From assembly GCA_002439755.1 (NCBI GenBank), contig DJPH01000041.1, forward strand, positions 2,986-59,792: DNA of 56,807 bases. Reading direction: 5' to 3'. A program made the position numbers and the translations under genes. Numbering within the stretch: the stretch's first letter is position 1; each line of letters opens with the position of its first letter. Below the pieces are notes generated by a model, which worked only from the letters and a program-made list of their open reading frames with translations, was not told the origin of the DNA and made no database searches. This stretch comes from Prevotellaceae bacterium UBA6417 (GTDB lineage Bacteria; Bacteroidota; Bacteroidia; Bacteroidales; Bacteroidaceae). This document shows, piece by piece, positions 35,364 to 43,890 of this stretch.

Positions 35364-36767
35364 ATGAAGAAAGCAAAAACCTTCTTATCTGCTTTTGCGG
35401 GGCTGCTGATGTTTGCCCCCTCTTTGTCGGCTCAGAACAAGGATATTACTCCCGAGATGCTGCGTGACTTCCGACAGAAGTCCGAAATGAAAGGGGCCGA
35501 CAAAGCCATTGCCAATGCTGTTGCAGTAAACGGCTTGCGCACCTTGGCAAAGGTTGCCCAGAACGATATACCCGGCGGCACATACTTCTCGAACAAAGTT
35601 GAGTCGAAAGGCATTACAGACCAGCAAAACAGCGGACGTTGCTGGCTCTTTACAGGCTTGAACATCCTGCGCTCAAGGATGATTCAGCGTTACGACCTTG
35701 GTGATTTCCAGTTATCGCAGAACTATGTGTTCTTCTATGACCAGTTGGAGAAGTCCAACCTGTTTCTACAAGCAGTCATTGACAACGGCAAGAAACCCAT
35801 GAACGACCGTCTGGTTGAGTGGCTATTCAAGAACCCATTGTCTGACGGAGGCCAGTTTACAGGGGTAGCCGACTTGATAACGAAGTATGGTGTGGTGCCT
35901 GCATCAGCCATGCCTGAAACATTCAACAGCAACAGCACATCAACCTACAGCAAGCAGCTCAGCGAGAAGTTGCGGGAGTATGGATTGACCCTGCGCAGCA
36001 TGATAGCCAACGGTGACAAGGCTACAGCAGTTGCGGCCAAGAAGCAGGAAATGCTGGCTACGGTCTATTCCATCCTGGTGCGTTGCTTCGGCATGCCGCC
36101 CGAGAAGTTTACATGGACGCGCACAGACTCAAAAGGCAAGCCCGTCAGCACTAAGGAATACACTCCGCTGGGCTTTTACAAGGAATATATCGGGAAAGAC
36201 CTGAAGGGCAACTATGTGATGTTCATGAACGATCCGTCGCACGAGTTCTACAAGACTTATGAGATTGACTTGGATCGCCATGCCTACGATGGAGAGAACT
36301 GGACCTTTGTCAATGTGCCGATAGACGAGCTTAAGGACATGGCCATCAAGTCTATCAAGGACAGCACCATGATGTATCTGAGCTGCGACGTCAGTAAGTT
36401 CCTTGACAGTAAGCGCGGTTATTCAGATCCCGGCAACTACAATTACGCTGATTTGCTGGGCACTGACTTCCCAATGGACAAGAAAGACCGCATACGTACC
36501 TTTGCCAGTGCTTCGACGCATGCCATGACATTAATGGCAGTTGACCTTGACGAAAGCGGAAAGCCTCGCAAGTGGATGGTGGAAAACAGTTGGGGAGCCG
36601 ACTCGGGATATAAGGGACACATCATCATGTCAGACAAATGGTTCTCTGAATATGTCTTCAGATTAGTCATCGAAAAGAAATACGTCTCAGACAAGTTGCT
36701 GCAACTAACAAAGGAAAAGCCTGTGAAACTGCCCGCATGGGATCCGCTTTTCGCACCGGAGCCATAG
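35364..36767 (+). CDS. C1B family cysteine peptidase (aminopeptidase C/bleomycin-hydrolase-like), exported
   Basis: This 467-residue protein has the papain-like triad in the order of PepC/bleomycin hydrolase: C93 in QQNSGRCWLF, a His in STHAMTLM, and an Asn in MVENSWG. PepC enzymes are usually cytoplasmic, but here a signal peptide is present (cleavage LSA|Q at 23/24), so it acts in the periplasm or beyond, trimming peptides. It follows the CoA-transferase by 18 bp and is closed by a strong terminator. Confidence 0.88.
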   Translation: MKKAKTFLSAFAGLLMFAPSLSAQNKDITPEMLRDFRQKSEMKGADKAIANAVAVNGLRTLAKVAQNDIPGGTYFSNKVESKGITDQQNSGRCWLFTGLNILRSRMIQRYDLGDFQLSQNYVFFYDQLEKSNLFLQAVIDNGKKPMNDRLVEWLFKNPLSDGGQFTGVADLITKYGVVPASAMPETFNSNSTSTYSKQLSEKLREYGLTLRSMIANGDKATAVAAKKQEMLATVYSILVRCFGMPPEKFTWTRTDSKGKPVSTKEYTPLGFYKEYIGKDLKGNYVMFMNDPSHEFYKTYEIDLDRHAYDGENWTFVNVPIDELKDMAIKSIKDSTMMYLSCDVSKFLDSKRGYSDPGNYNYADLLGTDFPMDKKDRIRTFASASTHAMTLMAVDLDESGKPRKWMVENSWGADSGYKGHIIMSDKWFSEYVFRLVIEKKYVSDKLLQLTKEKPVKLPAWDPLFAPEP

Positions 36768-36784
36768 GGATTGTTGCCTGACAG

Positions 36785-36834
36785 CCGCTCCAAGCATAAA
36801 GGAATGTTGCCTTTTCTGCTTGGAGCGGTTGTTT
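36785..36834 (+). terminator. Intrinsic terminator after the C1 peptidase gene
   Basis: A perfect 12-bp stem, CCGCTCCAAGCA (36785-36796) with its complement (36817-36828), closes a 20-nt loop and is followed by TTGTTTT. Confidence 0.88.
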
Positions 36835-36836
36835 TA

Positions 36837-36924
36837 TGCCTTGCAAATTCGTCTTCAAGGCTTGTGAATTGTCACTCATACCATGTAAATTCCTGCTTGG
36901 GAGTTCTTTTTCAAGCATCAGCCA
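36837..36924 (+). repeat. Intergenic tandem array B, about four degenerate 22-bp units
   Basis: Units start at 36837, 36859, 36881 and 36903. The first three share a core like TTG(C/T)(A/G)AATT near their start; the fourth is poorly conserved. GCCACATACTTGG follows at 36921. The array begins 2 bp after the T-tract of the terminator and ends about 20 bp before the porP -7 box. It is weaker than arrays A and C. Confidence 0.5.
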
Positions 36925-36945
36925 CATACTTGGAAAACTTTTCAC

Positions 36946-37016
36946 TAATTTTGTAGTAGCGTTTCATATCACGCGGAAGAATCATACACCTTGCCCTGCA
37001 ATAAATAAGGGCAAGG
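36946..37016 (+). promoter_or_regulatory. porP -7 box and leader hairpin
   Basis: TAATTTTG (36946-36953) matches the -7 consensus and would give a leader of about 85 nt. In it, CCTTGCCCT (36989-36997) and AGGGCAAGG (37008-37016) form a perfect 9-bp hairpin with a 10-nt loop. No T-tract follows, so it is not a plain terminator. Confidence 0.55.
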
Positions 37017-37043
37017 CAAGTTATATATCAGGATTCAGCACAA

Positions 37044-37985
37044 ATGGTAAAAAGGATACTCGCATCAGCTGCTCTGTTGTTTCTTGTCTGTCATGTACAG
37101 ATCAGAGGACAATACGACCCTTCGTTCACTCATTATTGGATGATGGAGCCGTCGTTCAATCCGGCTGCTGCGGGAACAACCGACAACATGCGCATCATAG
37201 GCACTTACAGTGCGCAGATGAGCGGCTACGACAATGCACCGGCCACTATGTATGCCGGTGTTGATCTTCCAATGTTCTTTCTGAACCCGCGTCATGGCAT
37301 CGGTGCCGTTGTGCTCAACGATGAGCTCGGCTTGTTGTCGCATAAACGCTTTTCACTGCAATATGCCTACCGTTTCAAGCTGCTTGGCGGTCTGCTTGGC
37401 TTTGGCATCCAGGGCGACTTGTTGAGCGAAGGCCTTGACGGCAGCAAAGCCGACTTGGAGGAATCGAACGACCCTGCCTTCGGATCTGGCAAGGTGAACG
37501 GTTCAAAGATGGACTTCGGTGCCGGCATTTACTATCAGCACAAGAACTGGTATGCAGGTTTGTCGTCGCAACACCTGACGGCTCCTACGGTAACAATGGG
37601 CGAAAACAACCAAATAAACGTGAAACGCGCGTATTATTTGACTTCGGGATACAATATTCAATTGCGAAGCCCGTTCTTTAGTATACACCCATCTCTATTG
37701 GGCATGTACGACGGCACAGACTGGAAAGCCTACGTGTCGGGCCGCTTGGAATACACCAACGAACGCAAGCAATTGTTTTGCGGAGCCTCTTATAGCCCGG
37801 ACAACTCAGTGGCCTTGTTTGTAGGTGGAAAGTTTCACGGCGTAGTGCTGAGCTACTCTTACGAGGCATACACCACGGGAGTCGGCATAGAGCATGGTGC
37901 ACACGAAGTGGTATTGAGCTACGAATGGAAGCTCAACCTCTATAAAAAGGGGAAAAACCTGCATAAGAGCACAAGGTTGCTTTAA
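37044..37985 (+). CDS. porP: PorP/SprF family type IX secretion outer-membrane protein
   Basis: This 313-residue beta-barrel protein opens with a signal peptide (probable cleavage near G22|Q23) and then the family's hallmark start QYDPSFTHYWMMEPSFNPAAAG. Regular alternating strands run to the C-terminus. PorP works with PorK, PorL, PorM and PorN in the T9SS and helps display substrates at the cell surface. It is the first gene of the por operon, with a 33-bp gap before porK. The leader contains a 9-bp hairpin that could influence expression. Confidence 0.92.
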   Translation: MVKRILASAALLFLVCHVQIRGQYDPSFTHYWMMEPSFNPAAAGTTDNMRIIGTYSAQMSGYDNAPATMYAGVDLPMFFLNPRHGIGAVVLNDELGLLSHKRFSLQYAYRFKLLGGLLGFGIQGDLLSEGLDGSKADLEESNDPAFGSGKVNGSKMDFGAGIYYQHKNWYAGLSSQHLTAPTVTMGENNQINVKRAYYLTSGYNIQLRSPFFSIHPSLLGMYDGTDWKAYVSGRLEYTNERKQLFCGASYSPDNSVALFVGGKFHGVVLSYSYEAYTTGVGIEHGAHEVVLSYEWKLNLYKKGKNLHKSTRLL

Positions 37986-38018
37986 CTGTAATAAAGATAT
38001 AAAGAAAAGAGAAACAAC

Positions 38019-39452
38019 ATGAAGATTGAAAAGATACTTGTTGCGTTGATGCTCAGCTCCATACTGCTTGCCTCATGCTTCAGCGGAGGTCGCTCGATGT
38101 CATCGGGTGGAGAAGTTGTCGGTGTTTCGGGCAAGCCCTTCGACGAACCCACACCTTATGGCATGGTCAAGGTGGAGCGTGGCTTTCTTAAGGCCGGTCT
38201 TGACAAGAACGACACGCTTTGGGGTGCAGACATCCCATCAAAAGAAATCTCAGTCGACGGCTTTTGGATGGACCAAAAGGAAGTGACCAACTCCATGTAT
38301 CGCCAGTTCGTCTTCTGGGTGCGCGACTCCATCTTGCGCGAACGCCTGGCCGATCCCAACTATGGTGGCAACGAAGCTTTCAAGATTGAGGAGGACAAAG
38401 AAGGAAATCCTTTGGCAAAGCCCTACCTTGACTGGTCACGTCCCATTCCATGGAAGAACTTGACAGAGAGCGAAGAGGCAGCCATCAACAGTTTGTATTA
38501 CACCAATCCCGTAACGGGAGAGCGCATGTTGGACTACAGGCAGATGAACTACCGCTACGAGGTTTACGACTATGCAAAGGCAGCCATGCGCAAATATCGC
38601 TTGAACCCCGAAGAGCGCAACCTCAATACCGACAAGGAAGTGGATGCCAATGAAGTGGTAATGATTTCAAAAGACACGGCCTACATTGACGAAGACGGCA
38701 AAATCGTACGTCAGACCATTACGCGCCCGTTGTCAAGCTACTATGACTTTCTCAATACATATATTGTCAATATCTATCCCGACACCACCTGTTGGGTCAA
38801 CGACTTTCCCAATGCCAACAACGAGAAGTACATGCGTCTGTACTTCAGCAGCGCAGACTACAATGACTATCCCGTCGTAGGTGTAAGCTGGGAACAGGCA
38901 ACTGCCTTCTGCGCATGGCGCACCGATTATCTTTTGCGAGGCTTACGCGGCGAAGCCCGGCAACTGCAACGCTACCGCCTTCCCACAGAACTTGAATGGG
39001 AATATGCAGCGCGAGGCAAGGAAGGCAACCCCTTCCCCTGGACCGAGCCATCCATGAAGAACGAAAAAGGCTGTTATTATGCCAATTTCAAGCCCGACAG
39101 AGGCAACTATACGGAAGACGGCAACCTGATTACTTCACGTGTCGGCATCTACGGAGCCAATTCAAATGGGCTCTATGATATGGCAGGCAATGTGGCAGAG
39201 TGGACGAGCACCATTTATACCCTGGCAGGTGTGCAAAGCATGAGCGACCTGAACCCCGAGCTTACCTACAAGGCTGCCAAGGAAGACCCCTATGCCCTGA
39301 AGAAAAAGACAGTGAGGGGCGGTAGCTGGAAAGACCCGGAGTCCATGATACGTTCCGCCTGGCGCACCTACGAATACCAGAACCAACCACGTTGCTACAT
39401 AGGATTCCGCTGCGTGCGTTCCATGGCTTCCGACAACAGCAAAAAGAGATAA
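38019..39452 (+). CDS. porK: T9SS ring lipoprotein PorK/GldK
   Basis: This 477-residue lipoprotein has the lipobox ILLASC (C20) and a formylglycine-generating-enzyme-like (FGE-sulfatase) fold: FWMDQKEVTNSMYRQF near 85-100, PVVGVSWEQATAFCAWR, LPTELEWEYAARG, YDMAGNVAEW and RGGSWKD. PorK with PorN forms the periplasmic ring under the outer membrane that organises the T9SS translocon. The gene lies between porP and porL in the standard order. Confidence 0.95.
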   Translation: MKIEKILVALMLSSILLASCFSGGRSMSSGGEVVGVSGKPFDEPTPYGMVKVERGFLKAGLDKNDTLWGADIPSKEISVDGFWMDQKEVTNSMYRQFVFWVRDSILRERLADPNYGGNEAFKIEEDKEGNPLAKPYLDWSRPIPWKNLTESEEAAINSLYYTNPVTGERMLDYRQMNYRYEVYDYAKAAMRKYRLNPEERNLNTDKEVDANEVVMISKDTAYIDEDGKIVRQTITRPLSSYYDFLNTYIVNIYPDTTCWVNDFPNANNEKYMRLYFSSADYNDYPVVGVSWEQATAFCAWRTDYLLRGLRGEARQLQRYRLPTELEWEYAARGKEGNPFPWTEPSMKNEKGCYYANFKPDRGNYTEDGNLITSRVGIYGANSNGLYDMAGNVAEWTSTIYTLAGVQSMSDLNPELTYKAAKEDPYALKKKTVRGGSWKDPESMIRSAWRTYEYQNQPRCYIGFRCVRSMASDNSKKR

Positions 39453-39479
39453 CCACACCTTATATAACTTGACTACATT

Positions 39480-40352
39480 ATGAAACCTGCAAGAATAAAC
39501 TTCGTGGTCCGCATGCAGCACTGGATGGACAGCGTGCCCGGACAGACATTCCTAAACTATGCCTACAGCTGGGGTGCATCCATCGTAATCCTCGGTACCC
39601 TGTTTAAGCTGACGCACCTTCCGGGAGCCAACCTCATGCTGTTTATCGGCATGGGCACAGAAGTAGTAGTGTTTTTCCTTTCGGCCTTCGACCGTCCGTT
39701 CGACAAGAGCGAGATTGGACGCGAGCTGTCCGATGACTACCCCACAGACGAAGAGATATCTGCAAAGATGACTACACCGGCCGGTTCCCAGCCTGCGGCA
39801 TCCGTGCAGGGTGGTAGCGGCAATGCCGGAGGCACAATCATTATCGGTGGAGGCATCGGAGCCAATGGGTCCCAACCGGCAGAGCAGCCCATCCAGGGCG
39901 AAGCTGAGCAGGAAATCGGGGCACAATCCGCAGGAGTTGCCACCACCCAACCGCAGGGCAGCCTGTCGGGAGTAGTACAGATTGCCGGTGAAAGCCTGCT
40001 TCAACAGGCACAGGCAACGGCAACTCCCGAGCTGGAAGAAGCCTCGAAAGAATACGTAGAAAAGCTGAAACTGCTCACCGAGACCCTTGACCGCGTAGAA
40101 AAGCAATGCTCACGTCTGACCACCGACAGCGAGGAAATGACCAACCTGAACCGCACTTTGACGGGCATCAACACCATCTACGAGCTGCAGCTCAAGAGCA
40201 TCAGCCAGCAAGTAGGGTCGATCGACAACATCAATGAGCAGACACGCCGCATGGCAGCCCAGATAGAAGAGCTCAACGGTGTCTATGCCCGCATGATAAA
40301 GGCACTGACAGTCAACATGAAGAATGCTGCTGCCAACACCAACGAACAGTAA
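39480..40352 (+). CDS. porL: T9SS inner-membrane motor protein PorL/GldL
   Basis: This 290-residue protein has two membrane segments at about 28-46 and 52-70. The second carries E61 in GMGTEVVVFF, the conserved acidic residue of the PorL/GldL proton channel. The cytoplasmic part has a low-complexity Gly/Gln/Ala linker (about 78-175) followed by a long helical region (about 178-285). PorL and PorM use the proton gradient to power secretion. The porM ATG begins 2 nt after the porL stop. Confidence 0.94.
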   Translation: MKPARINFVVRMQHWMDSVPGQTFLNYAYSWGASIVILGTLFKLTHLPGANLMLFIGMGTEVVVFFLSAFDRPFDKSEIGRELSDDYPTDEEISAKMTTPAGSQPAASVQGGSGNAGGTIIIGGGIGANGSQPAEQPIQGEAEQEIGAQSAGVATTQPQGSLSGVVQIAGESLLQQAQATATPELEEASKEYVEKLKLLTETLDRVEKQCSRLTTDSEEMTNLNRTLTGINTIYELQLKSISQQVGSIDNINEQTRRMAAQIEELNGVYARMIKALTVNMKNAAANTNEQ

Positions 40353-40353
40353 G

Positions 40354-41922
40354 ATGGCAGGAGGAATCAAGAAGAAACCCATCTCGCCACGTCAGAAGAT
40401 GATCAATCTGATGTACGTGGTATTGATGGCCATGCTGGCTCTTAATGTCTCCACGGATGTACTCAACGGCTTCTCCATTGTCGAAGAGAGCCTCAACCGA
40501 ACCACGTCAAATTCATCGAAGGAGAACGCCAACATCTACAGCGAGTTTGATGAGCAGATGAAGCAAAACCCCGAAAAGGTAAAGGCATGGTTTGACAAGG
40601 CCGTCTATGTTAAGCAAATGTCAGACTCGCTATTCAACCTGGCCGATGTGCTGAAGCACGAGATTGTGCGCGAAGCTGACGGAGAAAAGGGCGACATACA
40701 CAACATCCGCAACAAGGAAGACCTTGAGGCTGCCACGCGCGTCATGTTGACAGGAGGACGCGGCAAGCACCTCTACGATGCCATCGTAAGCTATCGGCAG
40801 CGCATCCTTCAATTCGTAAGTGACAAAGAGCGTCAGGACATCATAGCCAGCAATCTTTCGACCGATGTGCCCAAGAAAGAGGCACTGATGGGTCGCAACT
40901 GGCAGGAGGCCATGTTTGAAAGCATGCCTGTGGCTGCCGCCACCACCCTATTGACAAAGCTACAGAGCGATGTGCGCTATGCCGAAGGCGAAGTGTTGCA
41001 TGCCCTCATCAACAATATTGACGTAAAGGACGTAAGGGTCAACTCCCTGAATGCCTATGTAATACCCAACGCCCAAACCATAGTGCAGGGCAACAAGTTC
41101 AGTGCCCGCATCATCATGGCCGCAGTCGACACCACGCAGCAGCCCAAGATATACATCGGCAACCGCAATGTCAACCTGCACAACGGGCTGTATGAGTTCA
41201 CCTGTGGCAGCACAGGCGACTTCACCTTCAGCGGCCACATCGAGATGACCGACCGTTCCGGCGAGGTACTCCGTCGCGACTTTTCACAGAAATACACTGT
41301 GGTTGCACCCTCGGCTACCGTATCTGCCGACCTCATGAATGTACTCTATGCAGGCTACAATAACCCGATGAGCGTGTCTGTTCCCGGCATACCTGCAAGT
41401 GACATTGTGGCTGTTATGAGTGGCGGAAGCCTTACCCCCACAGGTCCCGGCAAGTATATAGCCCACCCTGCAAAGGCAGGCGAAGATGCCATCATCACCA
41501 TCAGTTCGAAGGCCGGAGGCGGCATGCAGAAGATGGGAGAGTTTAAGTTCCGTGTGCGTCGTCTGCCCGACCCCACGGCCTATATTGCCTACAACGATGC
41601 CCAGGGCCATACAGTCCACTATGTCGGAGGGCGTGGGTTTTCAAAGTCCACCCTGCTGTCGGTCGACGGCATCGGTGCAGCCATCGACGACGGACTGCTT
41701 GACATCCCCTTCCGGGTTGTGGGCTTCGAAACTGTCTTTTATGACAACATGGGTAATGCCATCACCGAGATTTCGCAGAGCGACAAGTTTACCGAGCGTC
41801 AGAAATCCATATTCCACCGTCTGAGCCGCGGCAAGCGGTTCTACATCTCCAGGGTGCGTGCCGAAGGACCCGACGGCTCTACACGCACGCTGCCTCAGGC
41901 TCTTGAAGTCATTGTCAACTAA
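40354..41922 (+). CDS. porM: T9SS motor and shaft protein PorM/GldM
   Basis: This 522-residue protein starts MAGGIKKKPISPRQKMINLM, the typical GldM N-terminus, with one membrane segment at about 17-34. A longer in-frame start at 40324 lies inside porL and is rejected. The periplasmic part holds a helical domain and then Ig-like beta domains (from about 220). PorM forms the shaft that links the PorL motor to the PorK/PorN ring. Confidence 0.94.
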   Translation: MAGGIKKKPISPRQKMINLMYVVLMAMLALNVSTDVLNGFSIVEESLNRTTSNSSKENANIYSEFDEQMKQNPEKVKAWFDKAVYVKQMSDSLFNLADVLKHEIVREADGEKGDIHNIRNKEDLEAATRVMLTGGRGKHLYDAIVSYRQRILQFVSDKERQDIIASNLSTDVPKKEALMGRNWQEAMFESMPVAAATTLLTKLQSDVRYAEGEVLHALINNIDVKDVRVNSLNAYVIPNAQTIVQGNKFSARIIMAAVDTTQQPKIYIGNRNVNLHNGLYEFTCGSTGDFTFSGHIEMTDRSGEVLRRDFSQKYTVVAPSATVSADLMNVLYAGYNNPMSVSVPGIPASDIVAVMSGGSLTPTGPGKYIAHPAKAGEDAIITISSKAGGGMQKMGEFKFRVRRLPDPTAYIAYNDAQGHTVHYVGGRGFSKSTLLSVDGIGAAIDDGLLDIPFRVVGFETVFYDNMGNAITEISQSDKFTERQKSIFHRLSRGKRFYISRVRAEGPDGSTRTLPQALEVIVN

Positions 41923-41943
41923 CCAGAAGAAACACATATACAG

Positions 41944-42984
41944 ATGAAACGTTTATTCCTTGCATTCCTAATCATATATGTTGTGGCACCTGCCATAGCA
42001 CAGCCGCCGGCCCGTGTGCGCGAAGCCCAGAAGAAGGCACAGCAACAAGTACAGAAAAAAGCCGTCGGTGTGTCTGAGCGTGCCCAACTGGAATATCCCG
42101 TTGCACCTTCGATGCCGGCAGATGTGGCCTGGCGACGCGACCTATACAAGTCCATCAACCTTGACAAAGACAAGAATGCTGTGCTCTACTATCCCCAGGA
42201 ACCCGATGGAGACCGCATGAACCTCTTTACGTTTCTCTTCAAGCTCGTGATGCGCCGGCAGGTCAAAGCCTACGACTACACCATTGATGGCAACGAGAGT
42301 TTCAAGGAGTCCAATGTGGTCAAGCCCAAAGACATCCTGGAGCGTCACCACATTCGTTTCGAGTCAAAGGGTGAGCAGTTCCGCATCGAAGACAGCGACA
42401 TTCCTTCGGCTGCCGTCAAGTCCTATTATATAAAGGAAAGCACCTACTACGACCAGCACACAGCCTCGTTTCATACGCAGGTCACAGCCCTGTGTCCTGT
42501 GCGCGAAGAAGGCGATGAGTTTGGCGGAGCACCGGCCAAATATCCCATGTTCTGGCTGAAGTATGAAGACATTGCCCCTTTCCTTGCCAAGCTCGAACTC
42601 ATGGCCAGCAACTACAACAATGCCGCTATGATATCGGCAGACGACTATTTCTCGACGGCCAAATACGAAGGTCAGATCTACAAAACCAACAACCTGCAGG
42701 GCCGTGTCCTTGTCAGTTCGGACTCCCTGATGAAGGGAGAGCAGAAGCGCATTGAACAGGAGCTTGCCACACTTGAGAAGCATGTGTGGGGCCTGGATTC
42801 CACAGCTTTTGCCAAAGACTCCACCATTGCAGCCACAGACACCAAGGCTGTAAAGGCCAAAGCCAAGACCGACAAGGACAAGGAGCAGTCGACCAGCTCG
42901 CGCAGCCAGCTCAAGCGTCAGAAGTCGAACGGCAAATCCTCGTCGTCGCGTCCGCGCATCAGTGTGCGCAGGGCACGTCACTAA
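41944..42984 (+). CDS. porN: T9SS ring protein PorN/GldN
   Basis: This 346-residue protein has a signal peptide (AIA|Q at 19/20). The core at about 60-275 has the GldN blocks VAWRRDLYKSINLDKDKN and DIAPFLAKLELMASNYN. A C-terminal tail (about 285-346) is rich in Lys, Ser, Arg and Thr, which is low-complexity and less conserved. PorN binds PorK in the periplasmic ring. The gene is 21 bp behind porM. Confidence 0.92.
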   Translation: MKRLFLAFLIIYVVAPAIAQPPARVREAQKKAQQQVQKKAVGVSERAQLEYPVAPSMPADVAWRRDLYKSINLDKDKNAVLYYPQEPDGDRMNLFTFLFKLVMRRQVKAYDYTIDGNESFKESNVVKPKDILERHHIRFESKGEQFRIEDSDIPSAAVKSYYIKESTYYDQHTASFHTQVTALCPVREEGDEFGGAPAKYPMFWLKYEDIAPFLAKLELMASNYNNAAMISADDYFSTAKYEGQIYKTNNLQGRVLVSSDSLMKGEQKRIEQELATLEKHVWGLDSTAFAKDSTIAATDTKAVKAKAKTDKDKEQSTSSRSQLKRQKSNGKSSSSRPRISVRRARH

Positions 42985-43017
42985 GGCTCCGCATCCCCCG
43001 ACAAGCCACTTTGCCCT

Positions 43018-43569
43018 ATGGAGTTCCAGCCCATAGACATGGATTTTTGCATCTCCACCAACCTATTTTCGCTGCATCTGGAGAGCACCAGCCAGACCTC
43101 TTTTCACCTGAGTCAGCGTGTGGGCCACACCACACTCTATTGCCCCGAAGGGCAGCTTTCGGCCGATGCCCTGTTTCAAAAACGCATGCGAAGAGTCATC
43201 CGCGAAGTGCTCCGCAGCCAGGCTCGGCTGCTGTTTGTGCCGCGGCTCAACCGGTGGTCTGCCCGTACCGGGCTGACATTCAACCGCATGGCCATCCACG
43301 ATGTCAAAACCCGCTGGGGCAGCTATTCAGGGCGCGGCAATCTGAACCTGTCGCTTTACCTGTTGCTGATGGACGCATGCTATGTTGACTACACTATGTG
43401 TCACGAGCTGTGCCACAGCCGAGAGATGAACCACGGCCCTCGCTTCTGGGCCTTGCTCGACTCGGTTCTGGGCTGCGACTCACGCCGGTTGGGACGAGAG
43501 ATGAACGGCATTGTCAGGCAGTGGTACGCTCAGAACGACCTGCGATACCTGCTCATTTCAGGCCTCTGA
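43018..43569 (+). CDS. YgjP-like (DUF45) zinc metallopeptidase
   Basis: This 183-residue protein has the YgjP/WLM-type zinc site HELCH at 129-133 with the third ligand H139 in MNHGPRFW. The conserved block KTRWGSYSGRGNLNLSLYLL at 97-116 precedes it. No signal peptide is seen. It starts 33 bp after porN in the same direction with no terminator between, so it is probably the last gene of the por operon. A role in secretion is not established; many Bacteroidetes carry this family elsewhere. The substrate is unknown. Confidence 0.82.
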   Translation: MEFQPIDMDFCISTNLFSLHLESTSQTSFHLSQRVGHTTLYCPEGQLSADALFQKRMRRVIREVLRSQARLLFVPRLNRWSARTGLTFNRMAIHDVKTRWGSYSGRGNLNLSLYLLLMDACYVDYTMCHELCHSREMNHGPRFWALLDSVLGCDSRRLGREMNGIVRQWYAQNDLRYLLISGL

Positions 43570-43614
43570 CAGCGTTTTTTAAGCCCGCAACATGCCCATT
43601 TGGAAATAAAGAAC

Positions 43615-43622
43615 TATCTTTG
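43615..43622 (+). promoter_or_regulatory. -7 box of tRNA-Arg
   Basis: TATCTTTG is an exact TAnnTTTG match, 19 nt before the tRNA 5' end. Confidence 0.6.
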
Positions 43623-43641
43623 CATAGAGTTCATCATAGAG

Positions 43642-43713
43642 GTTCTCATAGTTCAATGGATAGAACTACGGTTTCCTAAACCGTCAATCCGGGTTCGATT
43701 CCCGGTGAGAATA
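43642..43713 (+). tRNA. tRNA-Arg (anticodon CCT)
   Basis: The cloverleaf closes: acceptor GTTCTCA with TGAGAAT (one G-U), anticodon stem ACGGT/ACCGT around the loop TTCCTAA, so the anticodon is CCT and reads AGG. The T arm is CCGGG-TTCGATT-CCCGG. The CCA end is not encoded (CGT follows the discriminator base). Confidence 0.93.
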
Positions 43714-43743
43714 CGTAATTTTTCACTGTAAGAAATAAGTGCT

Positions 43744-43770
43744 TGCGGCACAGTGGTGCCGCATTTTTTT
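43744..43770 (+). terminator. Intrinsic terminator after tRNA-Arg
   Basis: TGCGGCAC and GTGCCGCA form an 8-bp stem with a 4-nt loop, followed by seven T. Confidence 0.88.
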
Positions 43771-43890
43771 GTTTTCGGGAATCGGCATCTATGTTTTTGC
43801 ATCCGAAGCAGTGCCATCCCAAAAAAAAGATGTTCCTTTGCATCATCTAAGCATCCGTAAGGGTAACAAACAAATAACAACCTATTGAAT

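Noticed and set aside
36836..37043. Upstream coding extension in front of porP
   Set aside because: This frame runs through array B, the -7 box and the hairpin, and is not the porP frame with its signal peptide.
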